From Camelimonas lactis (GTDB lineage Bacteria > Pseudomonadota > Alphaproteobacteria > Rhizobiales > Beijerinckiaceae), in contig NZ_SLWL01000007.1 of NCBI RefSeq assembly GCF_004342915.1, positions 124,001-188,000 on the forward strand: DNA of 64,000 bases, given 5' to 3'. The notes below the pieces were generated by a model. That model searched no databases. It saw only the letters and a list, made by a program, of their open reading frames with translations, and was not told the origin of the DNA. This document shows, in pieces, positions 36,612-43,447 of this stretch (position 1 is its first letter; each line of letters opens with the position of its first letter). The translations under genes were made by a program, and so were the position numbers.

Positions 36612-38159
36612 ATGCCAGTCAGCCACCACGCCAGGGTCAATCCGGACGGGCCGGCGCTGATCTTCGAGCCCGGGGGACAGACCGTATCCTGGAGCGAACT
36701 GGAGATGAACAGCGCCCGCCTGGCCAATCTGTTCGCGGGACACGGCCTCGGCAAGGGTGACCATGTGGCGCTGCTGATGGAAAACCATCCGCGCTTCATG
36801 GAGGTGGTGCTGGCGGCCGTGCGCTCCGGCCTCTATGTGACGCCGGTCAACCACCACCTCACCGCCGGCGAGGTCGCCTATATCCTGGCCAATTGCGGCG
36901 CGCGGGCGATCGTCACGTCGCCAGCCCATGTCGCCGTGGCCGGCGCGGCGCTTGCCGGCAACGCCCTGTGCGGTTTGCGCCTGGTGACGGACCAGGATGG
37001 CGCCGCCGATGGCTTCGTTGGCTATGAGGCGGCGATCGCTGGCGCTTCGCCCGATGATCCGCCGCAAACGGCTGGCGACGTCATGCTGTACAGCTCGGGC
37101 ACGACCGGGCGGCCCAAGGGCATCAAACGCCCGTTGCCGGACGGTCCTTTCGGCGCGACCGCTGACCTGGCGGGCCTGTCTGTCTATGGGCTCGATGACC
37201 GGTCGGTGTATCTGTCGCCGGCGCCGCTCTATCACGCCGCGCCGCTCGGCTATGTTCTGGCGGTGCTGCAACTTGGCGGAACCGTGGTGGTGATGGAGCG
37301 GTTCGACGCGGAGGAGGCGCTGCGGCTGATTGAAGCCCGCCGGGTCACCCACAGCCAGTGGGTTCCGACCATGTTCGTGCGCATGCTGAAGCTGCCGGAT
37401 TCGATCCGCCTTGCCCGGGACCTGTCCAGCCATCGCGTCGCCATCCACGCCGCCGCGCCCTGTCCGGTGGAAGTGAAGCAGCGCATGATCGCCTGGTGGG
37501 GGCCAATTCTATGGGAATATTATTCGTCGACCGAACGGATTGGCCGTACGCGCATCGACAGCCAGGAATGGCTGGCTCATCCGGGGTCGGTGGGTCGGCT
37601 CGCCGGGGGCGGGGCCATCCACATATGCGACGACGGCGGCGAGGAGTTGCCGCCAGGCAAGGCTGGCGTGATCTATTTCGAGCAGCCGGCCGGCGCCAGC
37701 TTCGCCTACCATGACGACGCGGAGAAAACGGCCGCGTCCCGTCACCCCCGTCATGACGACTGGCTGACCGTCGGCGACATCGGCCGGCTCGATGGCGACG
37801 GCTATCTTTATCTGACAGACCGCAAGAGCTTCATGATCATCTCCGGCGGCGTCAACATCTACCCCCAGGCCATCGAGGATGCGCTGGTGATGCACCCGGC
37901 GGTGGCCGACGTCGCCGTCATTGGCGTTCCACACCCGGAGATGGGCGAGGAGGTGCGGGCAATCGTGCAGCTGCGGCCGGGCGAGGAAGGCGATGACGCC
38001 ATGGTCGTGCGGTTGCTCGCGTTTCTTGGCGACAAGGTCGCGCGTTACGCCCTGCCGCGCGTGATTGCATTCATGGAGGAGTTGCCGCGCCTGCCCACCG
38101 GGAAACTTTACAAGAAGGCGTTGCGCGACCAGTATCTGGCCAGCAATAACTTGCGATAA
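36612..38159 (+). CDS. AMP-dependent acyl-CoA ligase of the catabolic island
   Basis: The 515-residue adenylating enzyme has P-loop YSSGTTGRPKGIKR, EYYSSTERIG at the A5 position, LTVGDIGRLDGDGYLYLTDRKS and MIISGGVNIYPQAIED in the hinge, and PRLPTGKLYKKALR with the catalytic lysine. It would activate the entry acid of the island with ATP. The ATG at 36612 gives the natural N-terminus; a start 30 nt upstream is possible. It is one of three distinct ligases in the window. The SDR gene follows after 52 nt. Confidence 0.92.
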   Translation: MPVSHHARVNPDGPALIFEPGGQTVSWSELEMNSARLANLFAGHGLGKGDHVALLMENHPRFMEVVLAAVRSGLYVTPVNHHLTAGEVAYILANCGARAIVTSPAHVAVAGAALAGNALCGLRLVTDQDGAADGFVGYEAAIAGASPDDPPQTAGDVMLYSSGTTGRPKGIKRPLPDGPFGATADLAGLSVYGLDDRSVYLSPAPLYHAAPLGYVLAVLQLGGTVVVMERFDAEEALRLIEARRVTHSQWVPTMFVRMLKLPDSIRLARDLSSHRVAIHAAAPCPVEVKQRMIAWWGPILWEYYSSTERIGRTRIDSQEWLAHPGSVGRLAGGGAIHICDDGGEELPPGKAGVIYFEQPAGASFAYHDDAEKTAASRHPRHDDWLTVGDIGRLDGDGYLYLTDRKSFMIISGGVNIYPQAIEDALVMHPAVADVAVIGVPHPEMGEEVRAIVQLRPGEEGDDAMVVRLLAFLGDKVARYALPRVIAFMEELPRLPTGKLYKKALRDQYLASNNLR

Positions 38160-38211
38160 CGCGCGTTTGCGTGCGCGAAAAGCAAAAACAATTCAGGGAG
38201 AACGCACAAAT

Positions 38212-39003
38212 ATGGCAGACAGTATTCTCAACGTCGGCGGACACACGGCCCTGGTGACGGGGGCCGGCCAGAACGTGGGCCGGCAGATCGCCCTGCACCT
38301 GGCGGCGCACGGCGCCCGGGTGATCGTCAACGATTACTTCGCGGAGCGGGCCGAAGAGGTCGCCCGGGAAATCACCGCCGCGGGCGGCGAGGCCATGGCC
38401 GTCGCCGCCGACATCACCGATCGTGACGCGGTGAACCGCATGGTGGCGGAGGGGGCGGCGAAGTTTGGTCCGGTGAGCATCCTGGTGAACAATGCCGGCA
38501 ACGCCGGCGCCACGCCCACTGGCGGCGCCCGCAAACCATTCTGGGAGGCTGACCGGGCCGACTGGGACTCGTTCATCGGCGTCAATTTCTATGGCGTGCT
38601 CAACGCCTGCGCCGCCGTCATCCCCGGCATGATCGAAAAGAAGGACGGCCGCATCGTCACCATCATTTCGGACGCGGGGCGGATGGGCGAGGTGCGCCTC
38701 GAGGTTTATTCCGGCGCCAAGGCCGGGGCCGCGGGTTTGACCCGCGCCATGGCCCGGACGTTGGCCCGGCACAATATCCGCGCCAACAACGTGGCCATCG
38801 CCGCCATCAACACGCCTGGCGTGGCGGCGGCCCGCGCCGGTAATCCGGAAATGGCGGCGAAGATGCTGAGCCATTACGTCATCCGCCGTATGGGCGAGCC
38901 TGACGACATTGCCAACATGGTCCTGCTGCTCGCCTCCGACGCCAGCAGCTGGGTGACCGGGCAGACCATCCCGGTGAATGGCGGCTATTCATTCGCCCTG
39001 TAG
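38212..39003 (+). CDS. SDR-family oxidoreductase
   Basis: The 263-residue classical SDR has the cofactor motif VTGAGQNVGRQIA, NNAGNAG, an active-site serine in ISDAGR and the YSGAKAG Tyr-x3-Lys pair. The Asp in VNDYF after strand 2 suggests NAD rather than NADP preference. In this context it would act as a 3-hydroxyacyl-CoA-type dehydrogenase or a related alcohol dehydrogenase in the island's oxidation pathway. CAGGGAG precedes the ATG. It is the last gene of the island. Confidence 0.9.
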   Translation: MADSILNVGGHTALVTGAGQNVGRQIALHLAAHGARVIVNDYFAERAEEVAREITAAGGEAMAVAADITDRDAVNRMVAEGAAKFGPVSILVNNAGNAGATPTGGARKPFWEADRADWDSFIGVNFYGVLNACAAVIPGMIEKKDGRIVTIISDAGRMGEVRLEVYSGAKAGAAGLTRAMARTLARHNIRANNVAIAAINTPGVAAARAGNPEMAAKMLSHYVIRRMGEPDDIANMVLLLASDASSWVTGQTIPVNGGYSFAL

Positions 39004-39020
39004 CGCGGAGAAGCGGACCA

Positions 39021-39060
39021 GGCAGGCCGCGGGCGCCGGTTCCGGCGGCTCCAGCCTGCC
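39021..39060. terminator. Hairpin between convergent SDR and HlyD-like genes
   Basis: Outer arms GGCAGGC / GCCTGCC enclose a perfect inner hairpin CGCCGG-TT-CCGGCG. No T-tract follows on either strand. It may act in both directions. Confidence 0.5.
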
Positions 39061-39107
39061 CACGTTCCGCTGCTTTCATGTGTTGTCCGCCGATCCTGGG
39101 CTGACGG

Positions 39108-40046
39108 TCAGGGCAGGACGTAGTTCATGATGGCCTCCTGCCGGAGCAGGACCTTGCGGATGATATGGCTGGCGAGCACGCGATCCGTGTAGATCGCGGC
39201 GGAACCGACGCTGCCGGCCGGTAGCTGGCGGGCGATGTCGGCGTTGTCGAGGGTCAATTTCACCACGAGCGGCGACGCCTGCAGCGCGTGCGGGGTGACC
39301 GCCGAGCCGGAAACCTGCGTCTGGCCCGCCGAAATCGCCTGCAACACGCTCTCCACCCTTGCGGTGAAGATCTGCCCCGGAAAAAACTTGAAGGTGACCT
39401 CGGCCGTCTGGCCCGGCGCGATGTAGCGGGCGTCATTCTGGCTGATCGTGACGCCAAGGAAGGGCGCGGACGTGTCGATGAACGCCATGACCGGCGACAG
39501 CGGCAGGTTCGACACGCGGGCGCCCTTGCGCAGGGCCACGTTGGTGACGAAGCCATCGGCGGGCGCGCGCACCACGGTTTTGTCGAGGTTCCATTGCGCG
39601 GCGTCCTGCTGGGCGCGCAACTGTTTCGCTTCCGCATCCCGCTGCTGGACGTCAAACGCCCGTCCCGTGTCGGCGCGCTGCAGGTGCTGCATCTGCGTCA
39701 ACCGCAGTTCCGCCAGCGCCACCTGGGCCTGAACCGCTTTCAGCTGCGCTTCATAGGGGGCCGGATCGATACGGAACAGCACGTCCCCGGCCTTCAGGGG
39801 CATGTTCGGCTGGGCGGGCACGTCGATGACCTCGCCGGCGACGTCGGGCACGATGGCCACGGACTGGCGCCCCAGCAGCGTGGCGCCCGACGGCGCGCCC
39901 CAGCCCATGGGAATGAACAGGCCGACCATCAGCAGCAGCAACACGATGAAGGGCGAGCATTTCCAGAACAGGTTGAAGCGGACCAGCCCCACCTTCACAA
40001 TAACGAACAGGATAACCAGGTAGACGTTCAGCAGAAAGACGATCAT
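39108..40046 (-). CDS. HlyD-family membrane protein, YibH/YiaV-like
   Basis: The 312-residue protein has two N-terminal membrane segments (MIVFLLNVYLVILFVIVKVG and SPFIVLLLLMVGLFIPMGW), then a barrel-sandwich/lipoyl-like region (VAIVPDVAGEVIDVPAQPNMPLKAGDVLFRIDPAPYEAQL), a coiled-coil hairpin and the matching second half (VRAPADGFVTNVALRKGARV). This is the layout of periplasmic adaptor proteins of the YibH/YiaV type. It overlaps the upstream DUF3302 gene by 4 nt, the partner seen in E. coli yiaVW and yibHI. No transporter gene is adjacent; function is unknown. Confidence 0.87.
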   Translation of the reverse strand: MIVFLLNVYLVILFVIVKVGLVRFNLFWKCSPFIVLLLLMVGLFIPMGWGAPSGATLLGRQSVAIVPDVAGEVIDVPAQPNMPLKAGDVLFRIDPAPYEAQLKAVQAQVALAELRLTQMQHLQRADTGRAFDVQQRDAEAKQLRAQQDAAQWNLDKTVVRAPADGFVTNVALRKGARVSNLPLSPVMAFIDTSAPFLGVTISQNDARYIAPGQTAEVTFKFFPGQIFTARVESVLQAISAGQTQVSGSAVTPHALQASPLVVKLTLDNADIARQLPAGSVGSAAIYTDRVLASHIIRKVLLRQEAIMNYVLP

Positions 40047-40288
40047 CGGCCAGCCTCCCCGGCGCGGGCGGCGGGCACGTCGACATAGGCCCAGATCAGG
40101 GCCAGCGGCCAGAGGGCGAAGCCGAAGAACAGGGTGACCCAGCCGGCGACGCGGACAGCCTGGGCGTTGGGATGACCCCGCTCGCTGGCGATGTGGCCAG
40201 GCAACCAGCCGGCGATGCAGAAAACGGCGATTGTGCTGGCCGCCAGGACGATCAGGACAATCCAGGCGAAGATATCAAGCCCACTCAT
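40043..40288 (-). CDS. DUF3302 inner-membrane protein, YiaW/YibI-like
   Basis: The 81-residue protein has two membrane helices (FAWIVLIVLAASTIAVFCIAGW and VAGWVTLFFGFALWPLALIWAY) and the HPNAQAVRVAGWV motif typical of DUF3302. GGAGGCGACC precedes ATG 40288. It is translationally coupled (ATGA overlap) to the HlyD-like gene. The pair is conserved in enterobacteria as yiaW-yiaV; its role is not established. Confidence 0.85.
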   Translation of the reverse strand: MSGLDIFAWIVLIVLAASTIAVFCIAGWLPGHIASERGHPNAQAVRVAGWVTLFFGFALWPLALIWAYVDVPAARAGEAGR

Positions 40289-40402
40289 GGTCGCCTCCGG
40301 CAGTCGCTGCATGGCGTCGGGCCATGCCGGCGCATCAGACGGCGGGCGCGCCCGCCCGCCATTTTCGTCAAACCGCGCTCCATATTTCCCGGGCCCAGGC
40401 CT

Positions 40403-41422
40403 TCAGTCATCATGCAGGGCTGCGGGCGTCGCCGCCGGGGCGCCTCCTGGCGCCGCCGGCGCGCCAAGAGGCAGCGCGATGGTGAGGAGGGCGATCGCGC
40501 CGCGCGGACGGTTCTCCACCTTGACCTCGCGCAGAACCTTGAGACGGGTGGACACAGGCACGCCCGCCACGTTGAGCGTATATGCAATCGTTCCGCCAAT
40601 GGCTGTCACGCGCCCGCGATAGGAGCCAAGGTGATTGCCGGCGCCGCTGTCGCGCGTCACCTGCTGATAGTGGGCGGCCAGAAAACCAATTGACAGATCC
40701 TTCGTCAGATACTGGCTGACGGCGAGATCGGCGTGGACGGCGTTGCCGCTGGTGTATTGGGTGGCGTAATTGCGCCCGTTCATTTCATAGCCGGCCGACC
40801 CCGACACCTCCAGGCCAATCTTCGGATCAAGCCAGGTGGCGGCCACGTAAAGGTCGCCGATCAGCCGGTTGAACGACAGGTTCGACAGGGCGTCGTCCCG
40901 GTAGGAGCCGGAGGGAATGCTGGCCGACGCGCCGATCTGCCAGTTGAAGTTGCCCTTGCGCCAGCCGATGAAGCTGGTCAGGACGGGGTCGCCAACCAGA
41001 AACTCCGAATCCCGCATTTTTCCGCCGAGCACCCGGCCGAAGCGGGGCGCGACAACCAGGGCTCCGGCGCTCACGCGCGGATCGCCCAGCGGCAAGGTTG
41101 CGGCGAAGCCGAGATTGCCGCCGAGGATTTCCGCTGGCGTCACCCATGTGGCGGTGAGGAAGCCCGCGCGCGCCTGCACTTTGACATTGGCGAGGACAGC
41201 GCCGCCCAATTGCGTGGTTTTGCCTGCCGAAAGCCGGCCGGAATACGAATATCCGTCGGCTTCGAAGTAAAATCCCGGCGGCGGCGTGATGCCCGCGACC
41301 GCGCTCTTGAAGCCGGGCACGTACAGGCTGGCGCCGCTTTCAGTGGCGTGGGCCATGGAGGGGGCGAGGCTGATGCAAGCATACGCCAGAGCGCAGGCAA
41401 GAAATTTGTCATGCGCTTTCAT
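40403..41422 (-). CDS. Outer-membrane protein of the MetA-pathway/SphA family
   Basis: The 339-residue precursor starts MKAHDKFLACALAYACISLAPSMAHA, a good signal peptide. The mature part matches the phenol MetA-degradation/SphA family: GASLYVPGFKSAVAGITPPPGFYFE near the N-terminus, then alternating amphipathic strands (GNLGFAATLPLG, IGASASIPSGSYR, GDLYVAATWLDPKIGLEVSGSAGYEMNGRN). These proteins are predicted outer-membrane channels found near genes for degradation of aromatic or hydrophobic compounds. It is divergent from the arylsulfatase gene. An earlier in-frame ATG at 41446 is possible. The exact substrate is unknown. Confidence 0.85.
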   Translation of the reverse strand: MKAHDKFLACALAYACISLAPSMAHATESGASLYVPGFKSAVAGITPPPGFYFEADGYSYSGRLSAGKTTQLGGAVLANVKVQARAGFLTATWVTPAEILGGNLGFAATLPLGDPRVSAGALVVAPRFGRVLGGKMRDSEFLVGDPVLTSFIGWRKGNFNWQIGASASIPSGSYRDDALSNLSFNRLIGDLYVAATWLDPKIGLEVSGSAGYEMNGRNYATQYTSGNAVHADLAVSQYLTKDLSIGFLAAHYQQVTRDSGAGNHLGSYRGRVTAIGGTIAYTLNVAGVPVSTRLKVLREVKVENRPRGAIALLTIALPLGAPAAPGGAPAATPAALHDD

Positions 41423-41790
41423 CGGCTTTTTACCCCTATACGCCATCTGTTGTTCCATCATGCGATGGTTCACCAGTACACGGGAAGGCTCACACAAAAA
41501 AGTGAAGCTCCCGGCCCGGCGCCGTTCAGCCGGGCCTGACTGTTGCCGCCGCCGCGTAATTTTCCTGTTTTGCCAGCCCCTTGCCGGGAGGCGCTGGCGC
41601 ATGGTGCGCAAACGGGCGCGCCGGTGTGAAATACCGGCGACGCGCCCTGTTCGGGAGATCACGCTGTAATCGATGGCGACGGCCGCGACGTTGTGCGAGC
41701 CTGCTCCGGCGCGCCGCCGCGGCCCCCAAACGCCAAGCGGACCCACGGTGATCTGGACCGGCGCGATTCCACGAGCAGGAGTACTGTCCC
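41423..41790. other. Divergent intergenic region with two hairpins
   Basis: No gene is supported here. It contains a terminator-like hairpin at 41513-41536 (GGCCCGG / CCGGGCC, with a T6 run 13 nt further along the minus strand). A longer interrupted hairpin lies at 41614-41647: GGGCGCG and CCGGT pair with ACCGG and CGCGCCC, with a 3-nt bulge. These may be regulatory structures of the two divergent genes. Confidence 0.4.
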
Positions 41791-43383
41791 ATGAAACCAC
41801 ACACGTTTCTGGCGGCGGCTGCGACAGCGATCGTCGTTGGTCTGGGAGCCGGCGGGGCGAAAGCCCAGGCGCCCGCCTCCGCGCCCCCCAACATCCTTGT
41901 CATCTTTGGCGACGACGTCGGCCAGTCGAATATCAGCGCCTATACCCATGGCCTCGTCGGCTACAAAACCCCGAACATCGACCGGATCGCCAAAGAAGGC
42001 ATGATGTTCACGGATTATTACGCCGAGAACAGTTGCACCGCCGGGCGCTCCACCTTCATTACCGGCCAGGCCTGCATGCGCACCGGACTGTGCAAGGTGG
42101 GCGTTCCGGGAGCGCCAGTCGGTTTGCAGAAGGGCGACATCACCATCGCCCAGGCGCTGAAGGCGCATGGCTATGCGACCGGGCAGTTTGGCAAGAACCA
42201 TCTCGGCGATCGCGACGAATATCTGCCGACCAATCACGGCTTCGACGAGTTCTTTGGCAATCTGTATCACCTGAATGCAGAAGAAGAGCCTGAGCGTCCG
42301 TATTGGCCGAAGAATGATCCCGCCTTTATCAAGGCATATGCGCCGCGCGGGGTGTTGAGAGCGTCCGCCGACGGCAAGATCGAAGACACCGGGCCATTGA
42401 CGCGCAAGCGCATGGAAACGGTGGATGATGAAACCACCGGCGCCGCGATCGATTTCATGCAACGTCAGGCAAAGGCCAACAAGCCGTTCTTTACCTGGAT
42501 GAATTTCACCCGCATGCACATTTTCACCCATGTGCGTCCGGATTTTCGCGGCAAGAGCGGCATGCCTGGCAATGAATACGCCGACGGCATGTGGGAGATG
42601 GACCAGAACGTCGGCAAGCTTCTGAAAGCTCTGGACGACATGGGCGTTTCAAAGAACACCATCGTCATTTTCACCACCGACAACGGCCCGAACGCCTTCA
42701 CCTGGCCTGACGCCGCGACGACGCCGTTCCGCTCGGAGAAGGACACCAACTGGGAGGGCGCGTTCCGCGTGCCGGCGATGATCCGCTGGCCGGGGCAGAT
42801 CAGGGCTGGCGAAATCAGCAATGGCATTGTCTCGGGTCTTGACTGGTTCCCGACATTGCTGGCGGCCGCTGGCGACACGGATGTCAAGGAGCGGTTGCTG
42901 AAGGGCTGGCAACCCAGGGGCAGCCAGACGACATTCCACAACCATCTCGATGGCTTCAACCAGCTCGACTACCTCACCGGCAAGGCGGACAGGAGCGCCC
43001 GCAACGAGTTCTTCTATTTCAACGATGACGGCGATCTGGTTGCGACCCGCACCGGGGACTGGAAGTTTGTGTTCGAGAAACAGGAGCAGCCGGGCCAGTT
43101 CGACGTCTGGGCCCATCCATTCACGAAACTGCGCGTGCCCAAGATGTATAATCTGCGGATGGATCCGTACGAACACGCCGACATATCCGGCAGCGGCTAT
43201 GACCAATGGCGCGTCGAGAACGCCTACCTGGTCTTCAATGGCGTGATGAAGGCGGCTGAATTCCTGCAGACCTTTGTCGCCTATCCGCCCAGCCAGCGGG
43301 TCGCCAGTTTCAGCATTGACCAGATCCGTCGCGGCGTGGACGAGAAGATTGACGAGTCCTTCAAAAAACGCGGCCTGCAATAG
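41791..43383 (+). CDS. Periplasmic arylsulfatase, formylglycine type
   Basis: The 530-residue precursor has a signal peptide (cleaved near GGAKA/QAP) and a sulfatase domain. Metal-site residues are in ILVIFGDDVGQS, and the sulfatase signature is SCTAGRSTFITGQ, with Cys82 as the residue converted to formylglycine and Arg86; this is the CxAxR variant of CxPxR. GKNHLGD and TTDNGP supply further active-site residues. It would hydrolyse sulfate esters in the periplasm, releasing sulfate and possibly an aromatic alcohol. Maturation needs a formylglycine-generating enzyme, not seen in this window. It is divergent from a SphA-type outer-membrane channel that may admit the substrate. Confidence 0.94.
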   Translation: MKPHTFLAAAATAIVVGLGAGGAKAQAPASAPPNILVIFGDDVGQSNISAYTHGLVGYKTPNIDRIAKEGMMFTDYYAENSCTAGRSTFITGQACMRTGLCKVGVPGAPVGLQKGDITIAQALKAHGYATGQFGKNHLGDRDEYLPTNHGFDEFFGNLYHLNAEEEPERPYWPKNDPAFIKAYAPRGVLRASADGKIEDTGPLTRKRMETVDDETTGAAIDFMQRQAKANKPFFTWMNFTRMHIFTHVRPDFRGKSGMPGNEYADGMWEMDQNVGKLLKALDDMGVSKNTIVIFTTDNGPNAFTWPDAATTPFRSEKDTNWEGAFRVPAMIRWPGQIRAGEISNGIVSGLDWFPTLLAAAGDTDVKERLLKGWQPRGSQTTFHNHLDGFNQLDYLTGKADRSARNEFFYFNDDGDLVATRTGDWKFVFEKQEQPGQFDVWAHPFTKLRVPKMYNLRMDPYEHADISGSGYDQWRVENAYLVFNGVMKAAEFLQTFVAYPPSQRVASFSIDQIRRGVDEKIDESFKKRGLQ

Positions 43384-43447
43384 CCACGCCGCTGGTCGCC
43401 CCCTTTGGGCGGCCAGCGCTGTTGTCTCCCAGTGATGAGGGTGGGCC

